A DNA stretch of 41,281 nt from Nitrospiraceae bacterium (GTDB lineage Bacteria > Nitrospirota > Thermodesulfovibrionia > UBA6902). Location: positions 1 to 41,281 of the forward strand of contig QZKO01000058.1 of NCBI GenBank assembly GCA_003599505.1, read 5' to 3'. The translations under genes were made by a program, and so were the position numbers. Below are positions 13,470 to 22,217 of the stretch, in pieces (position 1 is the first letter of the stretch; the number at the start of each line of letters is the position of its first letter). The notes below the pieces were generated by a model. It was not told the DNA's origin, ran no database searches, and saw only the letters and a program-made list of their open reading frames with translations.

Positions 13470-14885
13470 ATGAAAAAGATTCTATTAGCGATGGCTGTCG
13501 TTGTCCTTTCGGCTTCTGTGGCGTTTGCCGCCACGACCAGCCAGCAGCCTTACGGCCAGGACAACGTCGGTCCAAACTCACAGCAGTATCACTCCTATGA
13601 CGGTCTGATCTGCACAGACTGTCATACCCTGCATAACAGCGAGGACGGCGCTGCCAGCGCCATCTCCGCCGCGTATGGCAATACGAACGGTAACGGCCAC
13701 CTCCTTTACAGAGGTGATATAACCGACATGTGCCTCTCCTGCCACAAAGAGGGACAGAACACATCGGCAACAGCCGCCCTTCCCAGCGTTGTGAACAGCG
13801 GCTGGGTAGCCCCAATAGTAATGACTCTTGACGGCGTTGACAAAGCCAATATGTCTATGCCGGCAGGCGACTTCTATTATTCAAACGCAGACCCCAAGAA
13901 GGGCCATAACCCTGCCTTCACGTATGATGTAACAGCCATGCCTGCTGCCGCGACTTCACTATTTATGGCTGGTGATCCAACACTCGGCTCCACACCTCCG
14001 GGCAATCAAGGTTCATGGACGGAGAAAGAGTGGTCATGTCATAGCTGTCACGGAATGCACCAGCGCTTCAGCCCGACCTATACCGCATGGAGACAGGTAA
14101 AGAGGAAGGTAAACAACATAGTGCATACAGGCTGCGACCAGACAGTCGGCACTGTAGACGCCACAGGTTATTGCGATGCAGCGAAAGTGGGAACCACCGC
14201 AGCCGGCTATGAGGCCATCAAGTCCAACTCGAGAGGCTATATCGATCCTGCAACGCTTGCTTACAACGCAACCCGCGCAGACCTCAATCCCAATGAAGGC
14301 GCGAGCCTCTGGGCCGACGAGTCCGACACCAACAAGAACGTCTATCGCGGCGGCTTCTCTTCCTTCTGCTCCACCTGCCACGGCAATTTCCACGGAGGAA
14401 ACGGAGAGACCAGAACTACCGCCAATGCAAATACCATAGCCGCGGTTTCCGGGACTAAAACCGAATGGGTAAAACATCCGACCAATGTTAAGATGAACGA
14501 GGCTAACAGCAGTTACGGGATTACCACATATACAAAGCAGGTCAGCAACCAGCAGAGCACAAGCCCGAACCCTGTGGGCTACGACTGGAAGTATCCGCTT
14601 GTCCAGCCTGACGCTGATTTCACAGTTGCAGTTACAGCAGGTTCCGCTGCCGATCCTTTAACGGCTATCGGCGATGACAGGATTATGTGCCTCACCTGTC
14701 ACAAGGCGCATGCCTCTCAGTTCGAGAACATGACCCGCTGGGACACCAATGCGCATTCCTTTATTGAGGACGGAATGACAGACCCCGCTACCGGTGCGGT
14801 TTGGGCCGGCGGCGACAACCCGGCATTCGGCTGCGGCAAATGCCACCAGAAGGGCGGAGCAAGGGCATTTGTAAAGAGCTTCTAA
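13470..14885 (+). CDS. OmcS-like hexahaem cytochrome, copy A (nanowire candidate)
   Basis: A 471-residue secreted protein with a signal peptide (ILLAMAVVVLSASVAFA). Six haem motifs: CTDCH, CLSCH, CHSCH, CSTCH, CLTCH and CGKCH. Order and flanks follow Geobacter OmcS, which polymerises into conductive filaments: a first haem in CxxCHTxHNS, then GDFYY...KGHNP, CHSCHGMHQRF, CSTCHGNFHGG, KHPTN, CLTCHKAHASQFENMTRW, and the last CxKCH near the end. At least seven histidines outside the motifs are shared with copies B and C and could be distal haem ligands. All three end in GGxxAxVKxF. The GEMM riboswitch and GGAGG ribosome binding site lie directly upstream. The homology claim is by eye and memory of OmcS; filament formation is inference. 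Confidence 0.85.
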   Translation: MKKILLAMAVVVLSASVAFAATTSQQPYGQDNVGPNSQQYHSYDGLICTDCHTLHNSEDGAASAISAAYGNTNGNGHLLYRGDITDMCLSCHKEGQNTSATAALPSVVNSGWVAPIVMTLDGVDKANMSMPAGDFYYSNADPKKGHNPAFTYDVTAMPAAATSLFMAGDPTLGSTPPGNQGSWTEKEWSCHSCHGMHQRFSPTYTAWRQVKRKVNNIVHTGCDQTVGTVDATGYCDAAKVGTTAAGYEAIKSNSRGYIDPATLAYNATRADLNPNEGASLWADESDTNKNVYRGGFSSFCSTCHGNFHGGNGETRTTANANTIAAVSGTKTEWVKHPTNVKMNEANSSYGITTYTKQVSNQQSTSPNPVGYDWKYPLVQPDADFTVAVTAGSAADPLTAIGDDRIMCLTCHKAHASQFENMTRWDTNAHSFIEDGMTDPATGAVWAGGDNPAFGCGKCHQKGGARAFVKSF

Positions 14886-14918
14886 GCGTGTAGAGCAAAT
14901 CTCACATCACTTGCTTGA

Positions 14919-14948
14919 TATGCAGACGGGGGAAACCCCGTCTGCATA
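14919..14948 (+). terminator. Strong hairpin after cytochrome copy A
   Basis: A perfect 13-base stem (14919-14931 with 14936-14948) with a GAAA loop. It is followed by only a short AAATTT, so it may be a leaky terminator or an mRNA stabiliser that lets some transcription reach copy B. Confidence 0.6.
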
Positions 14949-14954
14949 AATTTA

Positions 14955-14988
14955 CCCCTGTTAGAAGGACGAAGGGCTTCTAATGGGG
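14955..14988 (+). other. Second hairpin ahead of cytochrome copy B
   Basis: CCCC.G.TTAGAAG (14955-14967) pairs with CTTCTAA.GGGG (14977-14988), with a nine-base loop and one mismatch. It lies 20 bases before the ATG of copy B. There is no T-run. It may shape the 5' leader of copy B; it does not resemble a known riboswitch. Confidence 0.4.
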
Positions 14989-15007
14989 TTTACAGAAAAG
15001 GACACTG

Positions 15008-16330
15008 ATGAAAAAGAGCGGCATCTCCGGTTTAATATTTTTTTTTATATTTCTTGTTACGGTTGTATTTTTTATACCGCCAGCGGAAGCCTTCATTGAT
15101 TATAACGTCCACGCCGTCAACACAAAGCTTTACCATTCCTATGACGGCCTTATATGCTCTGACTGTCATACCATACACAACAGCGAAGACAACGCCCCGG
15201 TAGCCGAGGGCGTAGGCCCTTTCTCCAGGCTCCTGACACAGCCTACTGCCACGGATATCTGTCTGCAATGTCACAGTTATCCGGCGTCCAGCGCCTATAA
15301 GGCCCCCGCGGTTATGACTTTTTCAGGCAACATACTTACATCTTATGCGATGCCTTCCGGGGACTTCTACTGGAGCATAATCGATTCAAAAAAAGGGCAT
15401 AACCCGGGCAAAAGTCTCGGGGTCCAGTCTGTAATGATGCCTTCCGACTCCGCGTTAACAGTGTCTCCAGGGGGCAATTTCTCAACACAGGACTGGGACT
15501 GCACCTCCTGCCACGACCCTCACAACCGTTTTGGAGACGATGTCGCGGCGTGGCGGCAATTGAGGAGAAAAATAAACGGTATTGTGCATACAGGCGAGGA
15601 AACCGTATTATTCGGCGTTGAGAGTTATGGCGGGAATCAGGGCGCTACCGCGCCGGGTTACGAACCTATCAAGTCAAATTCAAGAGGTGATATAAGAGGC
15701 GGCGTAAATAATTTGAACTATGTAAACACCCGCGCCGACGGCAACCCTCTTGAGGGCGCGACGCTCAGGGGAATTACTGAATCCGATATAAACAAGAATG
15801 TCTATAGGGGAGGATTTTCTTCCTTCTGCGCCGTTTGTCACGGTAGTTTCCACGGCGGCAATAATGAAACAAGAAATTCGGACAATGGCGTTACAAGGGC
15901 TGCCGGCTCATGGCTCAGGCATCCGACAAACGTCAGGATGAACGAGGCAGGCAGCAAGTATGGGATTACGACATATACCGCTGTAATTACCAACACGCAG
16001 GGTACCAACCCCAACCCCGCAGGTTATGACTGGAAATATCCGCTTGTTCAGCCTGACAACGACTTCACCGTCAAAAAGAATGTGGCATCTGCAACTGATC
16101 CTGCCACAGCCATTGGAGATACAAAGATTATGTGTCTTACATGTCATAAGGCACATGCGACACAGTTTGAAAACATGACCCGCTGGAACACCAACACTCA
16201 TGCCTTTATTGAGAACGGAATGACAGACCCCGCTACCGGCGTGGTTTGGAATGGCGGCGACAACCCGGCATTCGGCTGCGGCAAGTGCCACCAGAAGGGC
16301 GGGACAAAGGCATTCGTGAAGGCATTCTAA
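15008..16330 (+). CDS. OmcS-like hexahaem cytochrome, copy B
   Basis: A 440-residue secreted protein; the signal peptide is unusually phenylalanine-rich (LIFFFIFLVTVVFFIPPAEA). Six haem motifs: CSDCH, CLQCH, CTSCH, CAVCH, CLTCH and CGKCH, with the same flanking blocks as copy A (YHSYDGLIC, GDFYW...KGHNP, AAWRQLRRKINGIVHTG, EPIKSNSRGD, NVYRGGFSSFC, YDWKYPLVQPD, QFENMTRWNT, GGDNPAFGCGKCHQKGG). The tail GGTKAFVKAF matches the other copies. AAAGGA precedes the ATG. It lies 122 bases after copy A with two hairpins between, and ends at a classic terminator. Copies A and B look closer to one another than to copy C over the last 150 residues. Confidence 0.85.
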   Translation: MKKSGISGLIFFFIFLVTVVFFIPPAEAFIDYNVHAVNTKLYHSYDGLICSDCHTIHNSEDNAPVAEGVGPFSRLLTQPTATDICLQCHSYPASSAYKAPAVMTFSGNILTSYAMPSGDFYWSIIDSKKGHNPGKSLGVQSVMMPSDSALTVSPGGNFSTQDWDCTSCHDPHNRFGDDVAAWRQLRRKINGIVHTGEETVLFGVESYGGNQGATAPGYEPIKSNSRGDIRGGVNNLNYVNTRADGNPLEGATLRGITESDINKNVYRGGFSSFCAVCHGSFHGGNNETRNSDNGVTRAAGSWLRHPTNVRMNEAGSKYGITTYTAVITNTQGTNPNPAGYDWKYPLVQPDNDFTVKKNVASATDPATAIGDTKIMCLTCHKAHATQFENMTRWNTNTHAFIENGMTDPATGVVWNGGDNPAFGCGKCHQKGGTKAFVKAF

Positions 16331-16355
16331 TAAAAATTTCATACGCATGTATTTC

Positions 16356-16387
16356 AGAGGGACGGGCAACCGTCCCTCTTTTTTATT
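16356..16387 (+). terminator. Rho-independent terminator after cytochrome copy B
   Basis: A perfect 10-base stem AGAGGGACGG (16356-16365) with CCGTCCCTCT (16370-16379), a GCAA loop and a following T-run. It separates copies A and B from copy C, which needs its own promoter. Confidence 0.9.
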
Positions 16388-16664
16388 CCTTCCTGAAAAT
16401 AAGCTATAACATCTATAGTAATTGGCAAAAGGCTAATGGCAAAGGGCTAAAGGTAAGAGAAAGAAAGACCCTTAGCCTTTCGCCATTTGCCCTTTGCCGG
16501 GATTCTGTTATCTTTACGCACGTTGCGCTTCCATGAGCTTTAACCCCCCTCTTAATCTTCCATTGGAATGGATTTCACATGAATAATTCGGGTTAAGTTT
16601 CTCAAATTTCTTCCGATAACAAATTAAGCATGTCTTTTACATCCTGCATAAGAGGAGTAAGCCC
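16388..16664 (+). other. Intergenic leader before cytochrome copy C
   Basis: Most of the 334-base gap between copies B and C. It holds the GGCAAAG-family inverted repeat (16424-16498) and an AT-rich leader from 16500 to 16664. I find no convincing -35/-10 or -24/-12 pair and no GEMM element here. A GAGGAG ribosome binding site lies just before the ATG at 16665. Confidence 0.5.
16424..16498. repeat. Inverted heptamer repeat, GGCAAAG family, copy 3
   Basis: The left arm reads GGCAAAA, GGCTAAT, GGCAAAG, GGCTAAA, GGTAAGA in seven-base steps. The right arm, read on the minus strand, gives GGCAAAG, GGCAAAT, GGCGAAA, GGCTAAG. Closely related in sequence and layout to copies 1 and 4. Confidence 0.85.
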
Positions 16665-17954
16665 ATGAAAAAGATTTTCGCTGTATTTTTATTCACGTTA
16701 GCTGCGGCATCAAGTTTTTATTTCAATTCGGCGGAGGGAGCAACCGGGCTTTATCATTCATATGACAACCTTTCCTGCGGGGACTGCCATTCGCTCCATG
16801 GTAACGGAAACAGCAGCGTGGAAGCCAACGGGCGTCTGCTTCACAAAAAAGACATTACCGACCTCTGTCTGTCCTGTCACACTAAGGGCAACGAGACCCC
16901 TTCAACCGCGGACCTGCCTTCAGTGACGGATTCAGGATGGACAGCCCCCGTGGTGATGACACTGGACGGTATCCGCCCTCAGGGCGCGGCCATGCCTTCA
17001 GGGGATTTTTACTGGGCGAACATGGACCCCCAAAAGGGGCATAACCCCGCTTATTCAAAAGGAGAAACAGCAACATCCCTGTCGCTGAAAGCAGACAGCA
17101 TCCTTGGCTCAACCCCTCCTGGCGGCTCGATTTTCCAAGGGGGGTGGTCTTGTATAAGTTGTCACGGCATACACGACCGTTTCGGCTCTGATGTTTCGGC
17201 ATGGAGACAGCTTAACCGGAAGATAAACGGCATATGCGTTACAGGGGATGTCAGCGGCTACGGCGTTGAGACAACAAACGGCGACTGCGCTCAGGACCAA
17301 AACTTTGAGCCGATAAAATCTAATTCCCGTGGCGACATTCAGGGAACAAATTACATGGTTGCCCGCAAAGACGGCAACCCCGTTGAAGGCGCGGACCTCT
17401 TTGCCGGCGAATCAGACACAAACAAAAACGTTTACCGCGGCGGCTTTTCATCATTCTGTTCAGCGTGTCACGGCGGCTTTCACGGAGGCAACGGGGAGAC
17501 GAGAACAGCAGGCAACAATAATACAAGGGACGGCGGAAGCTGGATAAGACATCCGGCAAATATCAAAATGAACGAATCCGGCAGTGGATACGGCATATTG
17601 ACTTACACAGCGGTTGTAACTAATAAACAGGGGACCAACCCGAACCCTGCCGGCTATGACTGGAAATACCCCCTGGCGCAGTCTGATAATACTTTTACAG
17701 TTCAGAGCAGTGTCGCTTCCGCGGATAATTTTTCAACGGCCTCGGGTGAATCAAGGATAATGTGCCTTACCTGCCATAAGGCCCACGCGACCAGATACGA
17801 CAATATGACCCGCTGGGACACCAAGACCCATTCTTTCATTGCCAACGGCCAGACTGATTTTGAAGGCCGGGTCTCAAATGGCGACAACCCCGCTTACGGC
17901 TGCGGGAAATGCCACCAGAAAGGCGGGGCAAGGGCCTACGTTAAGGCCTTCTGA
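16665..17954 (+). CDS. OmcS-like hexahaem cytochrome, copy C
   Basis: A 429-residue secreted protein with a signal peptide (FAVFLFTLAAASSFYF then a small-residue cleavage region). Six haem motifs: CGDCH, CLSCH, CISCH, CSACH, CLTCH and CGKCH. It shares all major blocks with copies A and B (YHSYDNLSC, GDFYW...KGHNP, AWRQLNRKINGI, NVYRGGFSSFC, KYPLAQSD, YDNMTRWDT, GCGKCHQKGGARAYVKAF). Differences include loss of the histidine of the IVHTG block (here ICVTG) and a shorter last loop, so that histidine is probably not an essential haem ligand. It is cut off from copy B by a terminator and lacks an obvious promoter. The -24/-12 promoter of the next operon starts 118 bases downstream. Confidence 0.85.
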   Translation: MKKIFAVFLFTLAAASSFYFNSAEGATGLYHSYDNLSCGDCHSLHGNGNSSVEANGRLLHKKDITDLCLSCHTKGNETPSTADLPSVTDSGWTAPVVMTLDGIRPQGAAMPSGDFYWANMDPQKGHNPAYSKGETATSLSLKADSILGSTPPGGSIFQGGWSCISCHGIHDRFGSDVSAWRQLNRKINGICVTGDVSGYGVETTNGDCAQDQNFEPIKSNSRGDIQGTNYMVARKDGNPVEGADLFAGESDTNKNVYRGGFSSFCSACHGGFHGGNGETRTAGNNNTRDGGSWIRHPANIKMNESGSGYGILTYTAVVTNKQGTNPNPAGYDWKYPLAQSDNTFTVQSSVASADNFSTASGESRIMCLTCHKAHATRYDNMTRWDTKTHSFIANGQTDFEGRVSNGDNPAYGCGKCHQKGGARAYVKAF

Positions 17955-18072
17955 TTCAACTGCTGCAATTTCATCGCACGTCGATTTCAGCCTGCTACCG
18001 GAATATAGCACCCGTTTAATTCTGAATCCTGTCAACTCATTGATTTACCGGCTTTTTTAACTCAAACTATGC

Positions 18073-18089
18073 TTGGAACAGATATTGCT
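18073..18089 (+). promoter_or_regulatory. Sigma-54 (-24/-12) promoter of the conduit operon
   Basis: TTGGAACAGATATTGCT: GG at 18075-18076 and GC at 18087-18088 are exactly 10 bases apart, and both boxes match the consensus well. Transcription would start near 18100, leaving 38 bases of leader with GGAGA at 18128-18132. About 98 bases upstream of that start, TGCTA-N8-TAGCA (17993-18010) is a possible activator site. Confidence 0.75.
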
Positions 18090-18138
18090 ATTTTCACGTC
18101 ATTCTTTAATAGTTTCCGCAGGTCAATGGAGAACGATA

Positions 18139-20352
18139 ATGAAAAGATTACCAGGATCGCTATTTACTATTATACTGCTTTGTCTGTTTGCGTGTGTGCC
18201 TGAACAGGCAATCAGGCATGAAGCGCAGGAATTTCCATCCCTCCCTCAGGTTACGGTCCGCCCTGACTTATCCGGAGAACCTAATGGTGGTTTCAACCCT
18301 TCATTTTCACCAGACGGCAGCATGATTGCCTTTCTCTCATCAACATTGCATACGCCCCATGATCTCTGGATCATGAAGACAGATGGAACAGGCGCAAAAA
18401 GGCTTACCACTAAAGGGGTCAAAGACTTCAGATGGTCTCCCGACGGCAAATCCATAATGATTACAGTCAATCGTAAGGGATTTGAAGAGACCTTAGTTAT
18501 AGGAATTGAGGCTGAATCGGCTGAGAAGCGCATTACCGGACTGGTTCCAGGGGCAAGTATTCCTGCTTATTCTCCTGATGGAGAACTTTTTGCGTTCACG
18601 GCGCCTAATGAAAAAAAAGTCAGAGACCTCTGGATAGGCACTGCCGACGGTGAGAGGATAGAGGCGGTTACAGAAAAAATCAGCGTCAGGAACGTCTTCT
18701 GGAGTCCCGACAGCCGCAAAATATATTATGAGGTCGGTAAAGACTATGGAGTCGGTATCTGGGAAATGGACCTGGCTACCATGGAGAGCAAGTCGATTCT
18801 CAGCAAATATATTGGTACGCCCGGCTATTCAGAGAAGGCAAACCTGATCGCATTTGCCTACCCCACCAACCCCGGGGAATTTGAGATACGGACCATGAAG
18901 CTTGACGGCTCCGACATAAAAAACTATGTGTCTCCACGGCTTCCCGGCAGGTGGATTTCATGGGATACAGATGGAAAGGGCGTTTATTATCTGGGTCAGG
19001 ACATTGAGGAAATCCATGCAACGGAAGCAAGCGATGAATCAGCAAAAGGACCGCCTGAGAAAACAGCAGCCGACGGGCTTGAAAAGCCCCCTATGCACCC
19101 TACAAGCAAGAAGCCGGATTTCAAACGCGCAGGCGTCACCTCTCTATGGCATCTTGATTTCGAGACCGGCGCTGAGAGGCGCCTTTCTCCTGAGAATCTT
19201 CATCTGACCGGCTTTTCTCTCTACTCTGACGGCACAAAGATGGTCCTGGTCGGAGTTACTGAAAAGAGTTATGCCGCTGAAATGTTCAGCTTTGATATGG
19301 CGTCTGAAGAGGTTGTTCAATTAACTGAAAGCAGGGTCTCATCATGGATGGCAGTGCCGTCAAGAGACTCTTCCAAAATAGCATATTTCACAAACGAAGG
19401 CTTTATCGATACGCTCAAAGTGGTCGGTTTTGAAGGTGAAGAGCTGGCTTCCTACCCCGGAATATTACAGGAAGGAGATATGAAGGTCTCATGGCTTCCT
19501 GACAGTGAGGGGATGATGATTTTCTCAGGCAGAGGTTTGTTCGCTTTTACGGAAAAAGGACCTATCGAATTCCCGAACAGGGTCGACCACAGGGTTTTTT
19601 TCTATGCCGATGTCTCGTTGCAGGGGGACAAAGTCCTTCTTAATTCTATCCCGCGCTTTGGCGAAACCCCGGGGCTTTATACGCTTGAGATAAAGGAAGG
19701 CAAGTTTCTGCAGACAGATCTGCGATATCCACAAAACCCGGAGGATGTACCTGAACTTTATTTCCAGCCCCGATGGTCTTTTGACGGGAGGAAGATTGCT
19801 TTCACCGACAGGGTCGATATCTGGACTATGAAGGCTGAGGGCACAGGCCGGACGCGGATTACAACCTTCGCTGAAAACAACCTGAACGAAACCGGGAAGC
19901 CCTCTCTGGCATCTTATCCCGTCTGGTCGGTGAACGGGGAGATGATATGTTATACCCTGACTGTATACGATGAGAAGGAAGTCATCCGCCAGATATGGGT
20001 CATGAACGCCGACGGCTCTGAGGGCAGGATGCTTTTTTCTGAAGAGCTGGACAGCCAGTTTCAGGCATATCAGGCTGAATATACAAATCAGCCCTTTTTC
20101 GACGCAACAGACGAAAGGGTCATTTATACTGCCGTTACTAACGGCATACCGGATATTTTTTCAGTCGGTATCAGGGACGGAAAAGTTCAGAGGCTGACGG
20201 AACACGGCGCTATCTATCCTTCCTTATTCCCTGAAGAAGGAGTCGTGATTTACACATCATTGGAAGGCAATAATGAGACCCTTTGGATAATGAACAGCGA
20301 CGGGACGGACAAGCGTCGATTTATAATTACGGGAGCGGAAGAAAATAAATGA
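18139..20352 (+). CDS. TolB-like (PD40/WD40-like) beta-propeller lipoprotein
   Basis: A 737-residue protein. I start at ATG 18139, with GGAGA six bases upstream. The N-terminus is then a lipoprotein signal (IILLCLFAC, acylated Cys near residue 19). A TTG at 18073 would overlap the promoter. The body carries many TolB-type blade motifs: FSPDGSMIAFLSS, LWIMKTDGTGAKRLT, WSPDGKSIMI, AYSPDGELFAF, WSPDSRKIYYE, RWSFDGRKIAFTD, IWVMNADGSEGRML and LWIMNSDGTDKRR. This suggests two propellers in tandem. A low-complexity linker lies near residue 320 (EKTAADGLEKPPMHPTSKK). It is first in the operon and probably outer-membrane attached. TolB-like propellers bind other envelope proteins; the partner is unknown. 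Confidence 0.88.
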   Translation: MKRLPGSLFTIILLCLFACVPEQAIRHEAQEFPSLPQVTVRPDLSGEPNGGFNPSFSPDGSMIAFLSSTLHTPHDLWIMKTDGTGAKRLTTKGVKDFRWSPDGKSIMITVNRKGFEETLVIGIEAESAEKRITGLVPGASIPAYSPDGELFAFTAPNEKKVRDLWIGTADGERIEAVTEKISVRNVFWSPDSRKIYYEVGKDYGVGIWEMDLATMESKSILSKYIGTPGYSEKANLIAFAYPTNPGEFEIRTMKLDGSDIKNYVSPRLPGRWISWDTDGKGVYYLGQDIEEIHATEASDESAKGPPEKTAADGLEKPPMHPTSKKPDFKRAGVTSLWHLDFETGAERRLSPENLHLTGFSLYSDGTKMVLVGVTEKSYAAEMFSFDMASEEVVQLTESRVSSWMAVPSRDSSKIAYFTNEGFIDTLKVVGFEGEELASYPGILQEGDMKVSWLPDSEGMMIFSGRGLFAFTEKGPIEFPNRVDHRVFFYADVSLQGDKVLLNSIPRFGETPGLYTLEIKEGKFLQTDLRYPQNPEDVPELYFQPRWSFDGRKIAFTDRVDIWTMKAEGTGRTRITTFAENNLNETGKPSLASYPVWSVNGEMICYTLTVYDEKEVIRQIWVMNADGSEGRMLFSEELDSQFQAYQAEYTNQPFFDATDERVIYTAVTNGIPDIFSVGIRDGKVQRLTEHGAIYPSLFPEEGVVIYTSLEGNNETLWIMNSDGTDKRRFIITGAEENK

Positions 20353-21263
20353 AGATAAGAACTAATAGGTTTAATTCCCCTCTTTGGCAATCAGCAGTTG
20401 TAGTTTCTTTGCTGCTGGCAGTGGCAATGCCTGCCTTCCCTCTCGGGCTTGAAAAGGTGGATGTAATAACTCCCTCAGGAACGGACTCAGGGCTGTTAAG
20501 CCCGGAGGCGCTTTTCTACGATGGGTTAAGAAACCTCCTGATCGTTGCCAATACCGGGGCGCATCAGGTCGTTATTATGGACCGCCGGGGCATCGCGACG
20601 AAAGTTTCAGGAAAGGGAGGAGAGCTCCGGTTTCCAACCGCGGTTGCAGTAACAAATAAAGGGACCCTCTTTATAGCCGAAAGGGGGAAAGAAAGCCTCA
20701 GGGTCCTTCCGCAGTATGAATCCGGGGCGCTGGAAGAATACCATATGATTGAGCTGTCTTCATACAGACTCGCCGCCGCTGTTCAGCCTTCGGGGCTTTT
20801 TGTGACAAAGGAAGGCAACCTTTACATTGCCGACAGAGGGAACCGGCAGGTCCTTGTTTTCGGGAGCGACGAAAAATTCAAATTTAAAATTACCGGCGTA
20901 GGAGAGCCGGCCGACATCTGGGTAGGTCCCGGTAAAATCTTTGTTTCAGACCCGGGGTTTGGAGGGATTCGTGTTTACAACGAAGAAGGCAAGGCAATGT
21001 CCACCTTGGGCACATCACCTGCCAAATTCAGGGCGCCTCTCCGGATACGCACACTCGCAGTGGACCGCAGGGGACGCGTATGGGCGGTAGAGGAAGGGAA
21101 TGGGATAAGAGTTATTGATCCCTCCGACAACCCTCTCCTGTCAATCAGCCGTGAGATAACAGGACTTTTTTCCTCTATTGATATGACTATTGATGATAAC
21201 AACAACCTCTATATCCTTGAACAGGGGGGAAACAGGATATCGGTTTTCCGTATCACCGAATAG
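20349..21263 (+). CDS. Secreted NHL-repeat beta-propeller protein
   Basis: A 304-residue exported protein. Its ATG overlaps the previous stop codon (ATGA), a clear sign of translational coupling. The signal peptide includes VVVSLLLAVAMPAFP. NHL-type blades follow: LLSPEALFYDGLRNLLIVAN, LRFPTAVAVTNKGTLFIAE, QPSGLFVTKEGNLYIADRG, RTLAVDRRGRVWAVEEG and MTIDDNNNLYILEQGGNRIS. At least five blades are visible. It resembles the propellers at 12259 and 21280 in layout but not closely in sequence. No enzyme motif is seen. Its place between the TolB-like lipoprotein and the cytochromes suggests a scaffold or docking role in the same envelope assembly (inference). Confidence 0.85.
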   Translation: MKIRTNRFNSPLWQSAVVVSLLLAVAMPAFPLGLEKVDVITPSGTDSGLLSPEALFYDGLRNLLIVANTGAHQVVIMDRRGIATKVSGKGGELRFPTAVAVTNKGTLFIAERGKESLRVLPQYESGALEEYHMIELSSYRLAAAVQPSGLFVTKEGNLYIADRGNRQVLVFGSDEKFKFKITGVGEPADIWVGPGKIFVSDPGFGGIRVYNEEGKAMSTLGTSPAKFRAPLRIRTLAVDRRGRVWAVEEGNGIRVIDPSDNPLLSISREITGLFSSIDMTIDDNNNLYILEQGGNRISVFRITE

Positions 21264-21279
21264 TCCTTTTGCAAACAAA

Positions 21280-22215
21280 ATGGAAAGAACTTTTACCGCA
21301 CAATTTGCCCTTGCTCTCTCTGGTTTAATAGTGGGAATGACCCTCTTTTCTGTGGAGAAGGCAATTTCAGACGAAACTAAGGCGCCTGAAATAAAGAAGA
21401 TCGCCGTCTTTCAGGACCAGGGGGGCGAGAGACTTTTAAGGAGCCCGTTATCCATCGCTATCGATAAGAACAACGGGGACCTGATTGTCACAAGTTTTGA
21501 GGCCGCTGAAATCGTCATCCTTGACAAGAGCGGGGCCCTGATCCGGAGACTCGGCAAAGAGTCGGGACTTATATCACCGTATGGAGCTGCAATCAATGAG
21601 AAAGGTCAAATATATGTCAGCGAAGCTCATACAGGCTTTTTGAAGGTGTTCAGTCCCGGGGGTATACTCGTTGATAAGATCGACCTTTCCATGATGACCG
21701 GAAAGACTGTCTCGCCCGGGCGGGTTACTATCAGTAAAGAAGGTCTTGTTTATATTTCCAACCTTAACGATAACGATATCCTTGTCTTAAATGACAAAGG
21801 GGACCTTGTGAAATCGGTCGGGCAATTCGAATACCTCCAGAAAGCGGGGGATGCCGGAGGAAAGATATTAGGCCTCAGCGCTATGGGAAGCGCCGTAAAG
21901 ATATTTGATGACCAGGGGAATTTACTCCGGACCTTCGGAGAGCATGGAGACGAATCCCATAAAAACTTTTCATTCCCTACAGGCTTTGCGGTGGACTCAA
22001 AAAACAGGTTATGGATCGCGGACGCCTTTCAGCACCGGTTGAAGGTCTTCTCGCTTGAAGGGAAACCGCTGTTTAATTTCGGCTACATGAAAGAAAAGCA
22101 GTGGACGTTTTTCTTTCCCGTGGATTTGTGTTTCGGGGAAAAAGGGGAGCTTTTTGTTGTTGAAAAGGGAGCAAACAGGATCCAGGTCTTTCAGGTGAGT
22201 GATCTGAGGGAGTAA
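21280..22215 (+). CDS. Secreted NHL-repeat beta-propeller protein
   Basis: A 311-residue exported protein. I choose ATG 21280, 16 bases after the previous stop, because the N-terminus then reads as a signal peptide (FALALSGLIVGMTLFSVEKA). A longer frame would begin inside the upstream gene. No clear ribosome binding site is seen. NHL-type blades: LRSPLSIAIDKNNGDLIVTS, ISPYGAAINEKGQIYVSE, VSPGRVTISKEGLVYISN, SFPTGFAVDSKNRLWIAD and FFPVDLCFGEKGELFVVE, the last ending in RIQVFQVSD. The C-terminal blade closely resembles that of the 12259 protein (RVQVFRIKF), so the two probably derive from one ancestor. Third propeller gene in a row. Confidence 0.82.
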   Translation: MERTFTAQFALALSGLIVGMTLFSVEKAISDETKAPEIKKIAVFQDQGGERLLRSPLSIAIDKNNGDLIVTSFEAAEIVILDKSGALIRRLGKESGLISPYGAAINEKGQIYVSEAHTGFLKVFSPGGILVDKIDLSMMTGKTVSPGRVTISKEGLVYISNLNDNDILVLNDKGDLVKSVGQFEYLQKAGDAGGKILGLSAMGSAVKIFDDQGNLLRTFGEHGDESHKNFSFPTGFAVDSKNRLWIADAFQHRLKVFSLEGKPLFNFGYMKEKQWTFFFPVDLCFGEKGELFVVEKGANRIQVFQVSDLRE

Positions 22216-22217
22216 GA

